This document shows positions 25,514 through 33,889 of a stretch of 64,000 bases of DNA, piece after piece. The notes beneath the pieces were generated by a model, which searched no databases, was not told the origin of the DNA, and was given only the letters and a program-made list of their open reading frames with translations. Within the stretch, counting starts at the first letter, position 1, and each line of letters begins with the position of its first letter. Source of the DNA: Faecalibacterium prausnitzii (GTDB lineage Bacteria > Bacillota > Clostridia > Oscillospirales > Ruminococcaceae); NCBI RefSeq assembly GCF_003324185.1, contig NZ_PXUP01000003.1, positions 124,001 to 188,000 on the forward strand, read 5' to 3'. The position numbers and the translations under genes are program-made.

Positions 25514-26833
25514 ATGCGTATTTATGATCTGATCGCAAAAAAGCGGGATGGCGGCACCCACACCCGGGAAGAGCTGGAAGCTATTGTCAACGGCTTTGTC
25601 AGCGGGGAAGTGGCCGACTATCAGATGGCTGCATGGATGATGGCGGTGTATCTGCGCGGCATGACCAATGAGGAGACCGCCGAACTGACTGATGTGATGG
25701 CGCACAGCGGTGTGATGGTAGACCTTTCGCCCATTCCGGGCATCAAGGTGGACAAGCACTCCACCGGCGGCGTGGGCGATAAGACCACGCTGGTCATTGC
25801 GCCCATCGTGGCAGCCTGCGGGGTGAAGATCGCCAAAATGAGCGGCCGGGGCTTAGGCCACACCGGCGGCACCATCGACAAGATGGAGAGCGTGCCCGGC
25901 ACAAAAACTGCCCTCTCGCAGGAGGAGTTTTTTGCACAGGTGAACCAGATCGGTCTGTCGGTCATCGGCCAGAGCGAGGGCATTGCCGTGGCAGATAAAA
26001 AGATGTACGCCCTGCGGGACGTTACCGCTACTGTCAGCTGCATCCCGCTGATTGCGTCCAGCATCATGTCCAAAAAGCTGGCCTCCGGTTCAGACGCCAT
26101 CCTGCTGGACGTCACCACCGGCACCGGTGCTTTTATGAAAACTGTTGACCAGAGCATTGAGCTGGCACAGCTGATGGTCGCCATTGGTACCCACCATGGC
26201 CGCCGGGTAGCCGCCATGATCACCGATATGGACACCCCGCTGGGGCACAACATCGGCAACAGTCTGGAAGTGATGGAGAGCATGGACGTGCTCAAAGGCC
26301 ACGGCCCGGCAGACCTGACCGAGGTGTGTCTGCAATTGGCGGCCAATATGCTGGTGCTGGCAGGCAAGGGCGATGCCGCCCACTGCCGCGCTATGGCCGA
26401 GGCTGTCATTGCGGACGGCTCTGCCTTTGCCAAGTGCAAGGAAATGTTTGCCGCGCAGGGCGGCGACATCCGGGTGCTGGATGATTACAGCCTGTTTGCA
26501 CAGCCCGCCGCCAGATACGAGCTGCTGGCCGAGCAGGACGGCTACATCACGGCCAACGATGCGGAAAAGATCGGTTCTGCCAGCGTGCTGCTGGGCGCGG
26601 GCCGCCAGAAAAAAGGCGACCCGCTGGACTTTGCCGCCGGTATCACCCTGCACAAAAAGCGCGGTGACTACGTCCATAAGGGCGAAAGCCTTGCCACCTT
26701 CTACGGCGCTGCGGACAAGTTTGAAGCTGCCGCAGCCGAGTACCGCAGCGGCCTTGTGTACGGCGCTGAAAAGCCGGAGGAAGCCCCGCTGGTGTACGCC
26801 CTTGTCACCAAAGACGGCGTAGAGCGGTACTGA
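25514..26833 (+). CDS. deoA: Pyrimidine-nucleoside / thymidine phosphorylase
   Basis: 439 residues, full length. It splits uridine or thymidine with phosphate to free base and (deoxy)ribose 1-phosphate, which DeoB then converts. The family signature SGRGLGHTGGTIDKMES (about 115-131) is exact, and the phosphate-binding KHSTGGVGDK lies at about 80-89. Lacking direct evidence on specificity, it may equally be called pdp. AACAGGAGCG precedes the start, and it is in an operon with deoB. Confidence 0.95.
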   Translation: MRIYDLIAKKRDGGTHTREELEAIVNGFVSGEVADYQMAAWMMAVYLRGMTNEETAELTDVMAHSGVMVDLSPIPGIKVDKHSTGGVGDKTTLVIAPIVAACGVKIAKMSGRGLGHTGGTIDKMESVPGTKTALSQEEFFAQVNQIGLSVIGQSEGIAVADKKMYALRDVTATVSCIPLIASSIMSKKLASGSDAILLDVTTGTGAFMKTVDQSIELAQLMVAIGTHHGRRVAAMITDMDTPLGHNIGNSLEVMESMDVLKGHGPADLTEVCLQLAANMLVLAGKGDAAHCRAMAEAVIADGSAFAKCKEMFAAQGGDIRVLDDYSLFAQPAARYELLAEQDGYITANDAEKIGSASVLLGAGRQKKGDPLDFAAGITLHKKRGDYVHKGESLATFYGAADKFEAAAAEYRSGLVYGAEKPEEAPLVYALVTKDGVERY

Positions 26834-26872
26834 GACCGGACAGCAGGGGAGAACCCTGTTTTCCGCGAAAAT

Positions 26873-26908
26873 GCAAGGTCGGGCAGCCCGCAGGCTGACC
26901 GACCTTGC
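26873..26908 (+). terminator. Terminator after deoA
   Basis: A hairpin with a 10-bp outer stem (GCAAGGTCGG / CCGACCTTGC) and an inner CAGCC/GGCTG, followed by TCTTAT. Confidence 0.65.
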
Positions 26909-26984
26909 TCTTATAACAATATTTTTTCCGCTGAGGATGCCCAAAGCGTACGCGGTGGGCATTCTAAATCGTTTCGTCCCAAGG

Positions 26985-27020
26985 GGACTGCTGCACAAAG
27001 CTGTGTGGCAGTCCCTTTTT
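26985..27020 (+). terminator. Second terminator between deoA and trkA
   Basis: GGGACTGCTGCACA pairs with TGTGTGGCAGTCCC and is followed by five T. The 75 nt between this and the previous terminator contain no convincing gene, only a pairing of ATGCCC with GGGCAT. Confidence 0.7.
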
Positions 27021-27103
27021 GCGCTTTCACGCTGAGAACAGGCCATCTTGCACAAAAGAACTGTCGCTTTTTAAGCAATTCGCTGTATTTGCGGGACAAA
27101 CGG

Positions 27104-27132
27104 TAGAACTTTGCATCGGGATATGGTATACT
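27104..27132 (+). promoter_or_regulatory. Promoter of trkA-trkH
   Basis: Extended -10 (TGGTATACT) with a poor -35 (TAGAAC) 17 bp upstream, about 50 bp before trkA. Confidence 0.5.
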
Positions 27133-27187
27133 ACACTGTACTTGTATGCCCCGGGAAAAGGGGCTGCCAAAGGAGAAAGGACTTGTT

Positions 27188-28540
27188 ATGAAGATCATTC
27201 TGGTGGGCGGCGGCAAGGTCGGTACGGCTCTGGCACGCCAGCTCAGCGAGGAAGGCCACAACGTGACTGTGGTGGACACCAACAAAGCGCGCGTGGAACA
27301 CCTGACCGAAAGCTACGACGTGCTGGGCATCGTGGGCAATGGCTCGTCCATCACCACCCTGTCCGAGGCGGGCATTGAGGATGCGGACGTGTTCATTGCG
27401 GTCACCGGCTCGGACGAACTGAACCTGCTTTGCTGCATGTTCGCCAAAAAGGCGGGCCACTGCCACGGCATTGCCCGCGTGCGCAACCCATCCTACAGCC
27501 ACGAGCTGGACTTTATCAAAAAGCAGATCGGCATTTCCGCCATCATCAACCCGGAAATGGCAGCGGCAAAGGAGATCTCTCATCTGCTGCGTTTCCCCGG
27601 TGCCAGCAAGATCGATACCTTTGCGGACGGCCGTGTGCGGCTGATCAAGTTTGCGCTGCCCGATGCACTGGACGGCGTAGCCATTCGAGAGATCCCCACC
27701 CGGCTCAAGAGCGATATTCTGGTGTGCGCGGTGGAGCGTGAGGGCGGGGTCATCATCCCCAACGGTAACTTTGTGCTGCAAAAGGGCGATCAGGTCACTT
27801 TCCTTGCTACGCAGGAAAAAGCTCACGCCTTCTTCCAGCAGCTGCATCTGCCGGTGCAGCCGGTACGCAACGCCCTCATCGTGGGCGGCGGTGCCATTGC
27901 TTACTACCTCAGTCAGGAACTGCTGGAAAACCATGTGCGGGTGCGCATTGTGGAGCGGGACGCTGCCCGCTGCGTAGAACTGGCTGAGCAGCTGCCCGGT
28001 GCCCAGATCCTGAACGAGGACGGCTCCAACCGCGAGTTTTTGCTTTCCGAGGGTCTGGAATCCACCGAAGCCTTTGTGGCGCTGACCAACATCGACGAGG
28101 AGAACGTGCTGCTGACCCTGTTTGCCAAAAAGCACTCCAACGGCAAGCTGGTGACCAAGGTCAACCGTCTGGAATTTGACGATATTCTGGCCGGGCTGGA
28201 TCTGGGCAGCGTGGTCTACCCCAAGTACATGACCTGTGACTACATCGTGCAGTACGTCCGCGCCCTGCAAAACGAGGCAGGCAACAACATCAAGACTCTG
28301 TACCGCATACTGGATGACCGCGTGGAGGCACTGGAATTTACAGTGCACGAGGAGAGCGCCGCTACCGGTGTGCCCCTGAGCCAGCTGCACCTGAAAAAGA
28401 ACCTGCTGCTGTGCTGTATTACCCGCGGCAGCAAGATCCTGATTCCCCGCGGCGGCGACCAGATCCAAGTGGGCGATAACGTCATCGTGGTCACGCTGGA
28501 GCATGGTCTGCACGATCTGCGCGATATCGTGGAGCACTGA
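27188..28540 (+). CDS. trkA: Trk potassium uptake regulatory protein TrkA
   Basis: 450 residues from the ATG with AAAGGAGAAAGG upstream. There are two tandem RCK units, each a Rossmann NAD-binding domain plus a TrkA-C domain. The first nucleotide motif is GGGKVG (residues 7-12) with VVDTN, and the second is GGGAIAYYL near 237. It is the peripheral cytoplasmic gate regulator of TrkH; ligands are NAD(H)/ATP and, in some Firmicute RCK proteins, c-di-AMP. It is separated from trkH by 12 nt. A full double-RCK TrkA, rather than a single-RCK KtrA, is notable for a Firmicute but not rare in Clostridia. Confidence 0.95.
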   Translation: MKIILVGGGKVGTALARQLSEEGHNVTVVDTNKARVEHLTESYDVLGIVGNGSSITTLSEAGIEDADVFIAVTGSDELNLLCCMFAKKAGHCHGIARVRNPSYSHELDFIKKQIGISAIINPEMAAAKEISHLLRFPGASKIDTFADGRVRLIKFALPDALDGVAIREIPTRLKSDILVCAVEREGGVIIPNGNFVLQKGDQVTFLATQEKAHAFFQQLHLPVQPVRNALIVGGGAIAYYLSQELLENHVRVRIVERDAARCVELAEQLPGAQILNEDGSNREFLLSEGLESTEAFVALTNIDEENVLLTLFAKKHSNGKLVTKVNRLEFDDILAGLDLGSVVYPKYMTCDYIVQYVRALQNEAGNNIKTLYRILDDRVEALEFTVHEESAATGVPLSQLHLKKNLLLCCITRGSKILIPRGGDQIQVGDNVIVVTLEHGLHDLRDIVEH

Positions 28541-28552
28541 CGGAGGCGGACT

Positions 28553-29995
28553 ATGAATTATGCGATCGTTTTCCGTCTGCTGGGCTATGTGCTAATGATC
28601 GAGGGCGCGTTGTTGCTGCTGCCCGCCGCCGCCAGCTTAGTGTATGGCGAGTGGATGGTGCTGGGCGTGTTTCTGCTCACAGCTGCCGTCAGCGCCGGTA
28701 TCGGCTACGCCCTGCACACCATCAAACCCCGCAGTAAGGTGTTCTATATGCGCGAAGGCTTTGCGGCTACCTCGCTGTGCTGGGTGTTCATCTCGGTGAT
28801 GGGCGCGGTGCCCTTTGTGCTCACCGGCTGCATCCCGAACCCTGTGGATGCCCTGTTTGAGACGGTCTCCGGCTTTACCACCACCGGTGCCAGCATTCTG
28901 CCCGCCGTGGAGGGGCTGCCCAACGGCATTCTGTTCTGGCGCAGCTTCACCCACTGGATTGGCGGCATGGGTGTTCTGGTGTTTCTGCTCTCGCTGCTGC
29001 CGCTGACCGGCGGCTCCCACGTCAACCTGATGAAGGCGGAAAGCCCCGGCCCGCAGGTGGATAAGCTGGTGCCTAAGGTACAGTCCACCGCTAAGATCCT
29101 GTACGGCATCTACTTTGCCCTTACCATGCTGGAGCTGGTGTTCCTGCTGATTGGCCGAATGCCTCTGTTCGAAGCCATGCTCACCGCCTTTGGTACGGCG
29201 GGTACCGGCGGCTTCGGCTTCCGCAACGACAGCTTTGCCAGTTTTTCGCCCTACATCCAGTGGGTCGTGACCATCTTCATGATCCTGTTCGGCGTCAACT
29301 TCAACGCCTATTTCCTGCTGCTCATGCGCAAGTTCCGCCGCGCTGCTGCCAGCGAGGAGGTGCGGGGCTACTTTGTGGTCATCGCAGTGGCAGTGGGTAT
29401 CATCACCGCCAACATTTATAGTATGTACAACAGCTTTGGCGAGGCGCTGCGGCAGGCCGCTTTTCAGGTGGGCTCCATCATCACCACCACCGGCTTTTCC
29501 AGCTGCGATTTTGACCTGTGGCCAACCCTCTCTAAAGAGATTCTGGTCATGCTCATGTTCATTGGTGCCTGCGCGGGCAGCACCGGCGGCGGCATCAAAG
29601 TGAGCCGTTTCCTCATTCTGGGTAAGACCCTGGCCAAGGAGCTCAAGACCGCCCTGCACCCGCAGGTGGTAGCGCCCGCCCGCATGGACGGCAAGCTGTT
29701 GAACCACGAGACCATCCGCACCACCAACGTGTTCATTGCGGCCTATATCTTTATTTTTGCGGCCTCCTTCTTCCTCATCAGCCTGAACGGCTTTGATATG
29801 GTGACGAACTTTACCGCCGTGGCTGCTACCCTGAACAACATCGGCCCGGGCTTGGAAATGGCAGGCCCAATGCAGAACTTCGGCTGCTTTGCAGACCCCG
29901 CAAAGCTGGTGCTCATCTTCGATATGCTGGCCGGCCGTCTGGAGATCTTCCCCATGCTGGTGCTGTTTATGCCGGATACATGGCGGCGGTTCTAA
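28553..29995 (+). CDS. trkH: Potassium uptake protein TrkH
   Basis: 480 residues, a membrane ion channel of the SKT family with four M1-P-M2 repeats. Selectivity-filter segments are visible in order: TTTGAS, GTAGTGGFG, TTTGFSS and LNNIGPG. It forms the potassium path, gated by TrkA, which is the preceding gene. CGGAGG lies 9 nt before the ATG. The length is standard, and a strong terminator ends the operon. Confidence 0.96.
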   Translation: MNYAIVFRLLGYVLMIEGALLLLPAAASLVYGEWMVLGVFLLTAAVSAGIGYALHTIKPRSKVFYMREGFAATSLCWVFISVMGAVPFVLTGCIPNPVDALFETVSGFTTTGASILPAVEGLPNGILFWRSFTHWIGGMGVLVFLLSLLPLTGGSHVNLMKAESPGPQVDKLVPKVQSTAKILYGIYFALTMLELVFLLIGRMPLFEAMLTAFGTAGTGGFGFRNDSFASFSPYIQWVVTIFMILFGVNFNAYFLLLMRKFRRAAASEEVRGYFVVIAVAVGIITANIYSMYNSFGEALRQAAFQVGSIITTTGFSSCDFDLWPTLSKEILVMLMFIGACAGSTGGGIKVSRFLILGKTLAKELKTALHPQVVAPARMDGKLLNHETIRTTNVFIAAYIFIFAASFFLISLNGFDMVTNFTAVAATLNNIGPGLEMAGPMQNFGCFADPAKLVLIFDMLAGRLEIFPMLVLFMPDTWRRF

Positions 29996-30034
29996 GCCTT
30001 TTTGGCGCGAAACAAGAAAGAAAATTATTATTTC

Positions 30035-30076
30035 AGAACACCGGAGTCTCTATGGACGCTCCGGTGTTCTTTTTTG
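30035..30076 (+). terminator. Terminator of trkAH
   Basis: A perfect 12-bp stem AGAACACCGGAG / CTCCGGTGTTCT with a 12-nt loop and six T. Confidence 0.9.
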
Positions 30077-30118
30077 TGAAAGAAGCTGCAAAGGCAGGTG
30101 GCAACGGTTAGAAATGCC

Positions 30119-30153
30119 TTGCGTTCAGCGCCGCATTGCAGTATGATTATAAT
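30119..30153 (+). promoter_or_regulatory. Promoter region of the SPFH module
   Basis: TTGCGT, 17 bp and TATGAT, with a perfect TATAAT six bases further on (30148-30153). Either could serve; a leader of about 105 nt would follow. Confidence 0.45.
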
Positions 30154-30265
30154 ATCAATTATCTGACCCTTACCCCTGAGCAGGCAGAACCATTTTTGCA
30201 AATGAAATCGTTCTGCATGATAAAGAAGAGAGCAAAAACAATAAAACATACAGGAGGAAATTATT

Positions 30266-31663
30266 ATGGGTTTGATCAAAGCAGGTATGGGCGCACTGGG
30301 CGGAACTCTTGCAGACCAGTGGAAGGAATTTTTCTACTGCGATTCTCTGGATAAGGATGTGCTGATGGTCAAGGGCCAGAAGCGCACTTCCCGCCGCAGC
30401 TCCAACCACGGCGAGGATAATATCATCACCAACGGCAGCGGCGTTGCCGTGGCCGATGGTCAGTGTATGCTCATCGTGGAGCAGGGCAAGGTGGTGGAAG
30501 TGTGCGCCGAGCCGGGCGAGTATACCTTCAATTCCTCCACCGAGCCCAGCATGTTCACCGGCAACTTCGGCGATAGTCTGGCAGCAACCTTCCAGACCGT
30601 AGCCAAGCGCTTTACCTACGGTGGCGACACCGGCAAGGATCAGCGGGTGTACTACATCAACACCAAGGAACTGGGCGAGATCCTGTACGGCACCGCAACG
30701 CCCATCCCGTTCCGCGTGGTGGTCAGCGAGGAGCGGGGCTACAAGCTCTCGGTGAACATCCGCTGCAACGGCAGCTTTACTTACCGCATCTGCGACCCGC
30801 TGCTGTTCTACACCAACGTGTGCAGCAACGTCTCCACCCAGTACGATGCCTCGGAGCTGGCTCCTCGCCTGAAGAGCGAGCTGATGAACGCTCTGCAGCC
30901 TGCGCTGGCCACCCTTTCGGCCAACAAGGTGCAGTATTACGAGATCCCCGCCCACACGCTGGAGATCTCCGAGGCGCTCAACGAGCAACTGTCCAACGTC
31001 TGGCGCAAAAAGCGCGGCATTGAGGTATTCTCCTTCAACATCAACTCCCTGTCCATCCCGGAGGAGCAGCAGAAGAAGATCACCGAGTGGGAAGAAAACG
31101 CCATGACCACCGATCCCACCACCGCCGCTGCCCGTCTGGTGGGCGGTCAGATCGACGCCATGAAGACCGCCGCCGGGAACACTGCCGGTGCCATGACCGG
31201 CTTTATGGGCATGGGCATGGCGGCCGGTGCCAACGGCATGAACGCCCAGAACCTGTTCGCCATGGGGCAGCAGCCCGCAGCACCCCAGCAGCAGACTTCT
31301 GCCGCCGACAGCTGGAAGTGCAGTTGCGGCGCTATCGCCACCGGCAAGTTCTGCCCGGAATGCGGCAGCAAAAAGCCGGAGCCGAAGCCCGCGGACAGCT
31401 GGACTTGCAGCTGCGGTGCCACCGTCACCGGCAAATTCTGCCCGGAGTGCGGCAAGCCCCGCTCGGCGGCAGCAGAGGGCTGGACTTGCAGCTGCGGCGC
31501 GGTGAACAAGGGCAAGTTCTGCTCCGAGTGTGGCAAACCTAAGCCCGCCGGTACCCCCAAGTATAAGTGCGACAAGTGCGGCTGGGAACCGGCAGACCCC
31601 GCACACCCGCCTAAGTTCTGCCCGGAGTGCGGCGACCCCTTTGACGAGAACGACCGCAGCTAA
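30266..31663 (+). CDS. SPFH-domain protein with C-terminal zinc ribbons (YdjI-like)
   Basis: 465 residues. Residues 1-300 form an SPFH/virion-core-like domain (start MGLIKAGMGALGGTLADQW, then RRSSNHGEDNIITNGSGVAV and long helices with LSIPEEQQKKITEWEE). The C-terminal 120 residues hold four zinc-ribbon units with CxC...CPEC or CxxC pairs (CSCGAIATGKFCPECG and relatives). Bacillus subtilis YdjI is the closest described relative; it acts with YdjG and YdjH as a membrane complex linked to PspA. The next two genes here are the matching zinc-ribbon membrane protein and TPM-domain protein, though in a different order. AGGAGG precedes the start. Confidence 0.85.
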   Translation: MGLIKAGMGALGGTLADQWKEFFYCDSLDKDVLMVKGQKRTSRRSSNHGEDNIITNGSGVAVADGQCMLIVEQGKVVEVCAEPGEYTFNSSTEPSMFTGNFGDSLAATFQTVAKRFTYGGDTGKDQRVYYINTKELGEILYGTATPIPFRVVVSEERGYKLSVNIRCNGSFTYRICDPLLFYTNVCSNVSTQYDASELAPRLKSELMNALQPALATLSANKVQYYEIPAHTLEISEALNEQLSNVWRKKRGIEVFSFNINSLSIPEEQQKKITEWEENAMTTDPTTAAARLVGGQIDAMKTAAGNTAGAMTGFMGMGMAAGANGMNAQNLFAMGQQPAAPQQQTSAADSWKCSCGAIATGKFCPECGSKKPEPKPADSWTCSCGATVTGKFCPECGKPRSAAAEGWTCSCGAVNKGKFCSECGKPKPAGTPKYKCDKCGWEPADPAHPPKFCPECGDPFDENDRS

Positions 31664-31690
31664 GCCCGCTGCACAATAACTGAACACACT

Positions 31691-31730
31691 GCGGGGCAGG
31701 GAAGGAAAGTCAATAAGTCCCTGCCCCGCA
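31691..31730 (+). other. Hairpin between the SPFH gene and the zinc-ribbon gene
   Basis: A strong 12-bp stem (GCGGGGCAGGGA / TCCCTGCCCCGC) without a T tract. It may set mRNA stability or processing between the two cistrons rather than stop transcription. Confidence 0.5.
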
Positions 31731-31752
31731 GATTATAATAGGAGGAAACGCT

Positions 31753-32844
31753 ATGGCAGGAATGCTGGAATATAAGTGCCCCTGCTGCGATGGTGCAATC
31801 CAGTTCGACAGCACCACCCAGAAGATGAAATGCCCCTACTGCGACACCGAGTTTGAGGTGGACGCACTGAAGGGCTACGATGAGGACCTGAAAGACCAAA
31901 AGCCCAGCAAGATGAACTGGGCCACCCCCGGCGGCAGCTGGGCAGAGGGCGAGACCGCCGGTCTGCATACTTATGTCTGCAAGAGCTGCGGCGGCGAGAT
32001 CGTGGGCGACGACACCATGGCAGCCTCGGCCTGCCCTTTCTGCGGCAACCCCATCGTCCTCACCGGACAGTTTGCCGGAGACCTGCGCCCCGACCTCATC
32101 ATCCCCTTCAAGCTGGATAAAAAAGCGGCGAAGGAAAAGCTGCAGGAGCACCTCAAGGGCAAGACCCTGCTGCCCAAGGTGTTCCGCAGCCAGAACCACA
32201 TCGACGAGATCAAGGGCGTGTATGTGCCCTTCTGGCTGTACGACAGCGATGCCGACGCCCAGCTGCGCTTTACCGCCACCCGCACCCGCTTTTGGTCGGA
32301 TGACGACTACGATTATACCGAGACCAGCTACTATTCCGTGCGCCGGGACGGCGTGCTGGGCTTTGACGCGGTTCCGGTGGACGGCTCCTCCAAGATGGCA
32401 GACGACCTGATGGAATCCATCGAGCCGTTTACCATGAGCGATGCCGTGCCCTTCAAGACCGCGTATCTGGCAGGCTATGTGGCCGATAAGTACGATGTGG
32501 ACGCCCAAAAGAGCATCCAGCGCGCCAACGAGCGTATCCGTCAGTCCACCGAGGACGCCTTTACCCAGACCGTTACCGGCTACGACTCCGTGAAAATGGA
32601 AAACAGCAGCATCCAGCTGCACGGCGGCAAGGCAAAGTATGCCCTGTTCCCAGTGTGGGTGCTGAGCACCAGCTGGCAGGGCAACAACTACATTTTTGCC
32701 ATGAACGGCCAGACCGGCAAGTTTGTGGGCAACCTGCCGGTGGATAAGGCCGCCGCCCGCAAGTGGACGCTGGGACTTACGGCAGCCGTCGGTGCTGCAT
32801 CCTATGCGGTCATGTGGCTGCTGTGGCTGGCCGGGATTCTGTAA
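31753..32844 (+). CDS. Zinc-ribbon membrane protein (YdjG-like)
   Basis: 363 residues. Two CxxC...CxxC zinc ribbons sit at the N-terminus (KCPCCDGAIQF..KCPYCDTEF and VCKSCGGEI..ACPFCGNPI), followed by a beta-rich middle (about 100-320, IPFKLDKKAAKEKL, then VYVPFWLYD) and one C-terminal membrane helix (about 338-360). This is the build of Bacillus YdjG. In Bacillus, YdjG and YdjH form a membrane module that interacts with PspA and SPFH proteins in envelope stress. The specific role here is inferred from its neighbours. AGGAGG precedes the start. Confidence 0.82.
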   Translation: MAGMLEYKCPCCDGAIQFDSTTQKMKCPYCDTEFEVDALKGYDEDLKDQKPSKMNWATPGGSWAEGETAGLHTYVCKSCGGEIVGDDTMAASACPFCGNPIVLTGQFAGDLRPDLIIPFKLDKKAAKEKLQEHLKGKTLLPKVFRSQNHIDEIKGVYVPFWLYDSDADAQLRFTATRTRFWSDDDYDYTETSYYSVRRDGVLGFDAVPVDGSSKMADDLMESIEPFTMSDAVPFKTAYLAGYVADKYDVDAQKSIQRANERIRQSTEDAFTQTVTGYDSVKMENSSIQLHGGKAKYALFPVWVLSTSWQGNNYIFAMNGQTGKFVGNLPVDKAAARKWTLGLTAAVGAASYAVMWLLWLAGIL

Positions 32845-32858
32845 AGGAGGGACGGAAG

Positions 32859-33704
32859 ATGAAAAAGACTGTTACCCCACTGCGCTCCCTCTGTGCCGCG
32901 CTGGCAGCACTGGTGCTGCTGGTCGCGCTGGCCGCACCGGCCTTTGCCGCAGACGGCTTTGCCGACCTGTATTACCGCATGAACGACAGCGCAGAAGTTC
33001 TGACCGAGGACGAGGACGGCGAGCTGGAAGCTTCACTGGAGGAACTGAGCGTCCGTCAGAGCTTTGATGTGATCATTGCTACCATCGACTCGCTGGAAAA
33101 CGAGGGCTGCACCAGCATGGAGGAATATGCCGATGACCTGTATGATTACTGCCAGTTCGGCTACGGCGAAAACCGGGACGGCGTGCTGCTGCTGGTGAGC
33201 ATAGGCGACCGCAAATGGCATATCTCAACCTGCGGCTACGGCATTACCGCCTTTACGGATGCCGGCATCCAGTACCTTGGCGAGCAGATGACCCCCGATA
33301 TGGCAGACGGTGATTACGCCGCCGCCTTCCGCACCTTTATCCAGTGGACGGATGCGTATGTTACCGCCGCCCGCGAAGGCCACCCCTACGATGTGGACAA
33401 TATGCCGCATGAGCCCCTCTCCATCCTGTATCTGTGTCTGGCGCTGGTCATTGGTCTGGTGACGGCACTGATTGTGACCGGCGTGATGAAGAGCCGGCTC
33501 AAGAGCGTGGCACCGCAGCGGGACGCAACCAGCTATGTGCGGCAGGGCAGCATGAAGCTGACCAACCAACGGGATCTGTATCTGTACCGTGAGGTCCACC
33601 GCACCGAGCGGCCGAAGGAGTCCAGCTCCAGCGACTCCGGTGACAGCTCCACCCACACCTCCTCCAGCGGCTCCACCCACGGCGGCGGAGGCGGTTCGTT
33701 CTGA
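32859..33704 (+). CDS. TPM-domain membrane protein (YdjH-like)
   Basis: 281 residues. A signal peptide ends at APAFA-A (about residue 31). An extracytoplasmic TPM domain (about 35-165, GFADLYYRMNDSAEVLT, then GYGENRDGVLLLVSIGDRKWHISTCGYG) precedes one membrane helix (about 187-208) and a cytoplasmic tail. The tail ends in a Ser/Gly/His-rich segment, GGGGGSF. Such Gly-rich endings are usual for this family. AAAGGAGG lies about 8 nt before the ATG and 14 nt after the previous stop. It is the last gene of the three-gene module. Confidence 0.85.
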   Translation: MKKTVTPLRSLCAALAALVLLVALAAPAFAADGFADLYYRMNDSAEVLTEDEDGELEASLEELSVRQSFDVIIATIDSLENEGCTSMEEYADDLYDYCQFGYGENRDGVLLLVSIGDRKWHISTCGYGITAFTDAGIQYLGEQMTPDMADGDYAAAFRTFIQWTDAYVTAAREGHPYDVDNMPHEPLSILYLCLALVIGLVTALIVTGVMKSRLKSVAPQRDATSYVRQGSMKLTNQRDLYLYREVHRTERPKESSSSDSGDSSTHTSSSGSTHGGGGGSF

Positions 33705-33730
33705 AAACGTTCCCCGCAAGATAAAATCTC

Positions 33731-33797
33731 AAAAACCGATCCGCAGCAGCCGGTCGCACCCGCGTCCCGGCAACCGCTGCGGATCGGTTTTTACTTT
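33731..33797 (+). terminator. Terminator of the SPFH/zinc-ribbon/TPM operon
   Basis: A 17-bp stem (AAAAACCGATCCGCAGC / GCTGCGGATCGGTTTTT) around a loop of about 28 nt that can fold further. Confidence 0.8.
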
Positions 33798-33889
33798 TCT
33801 GCCGCCCGACACAAACGACTGATTTTTTCTGCGCCTTTGGGGCTATACTTCCAGTGCAGACGATTTTATATGCAGCAAGGAGCAGACAC

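Noticed and set aside
26938-27036. 32-codon ORF MPKAYAVGILNRF...
   Set aside because: Poor ribosome site and overlap with a terminator hairpin; more likely part of a structured intergenic segment.
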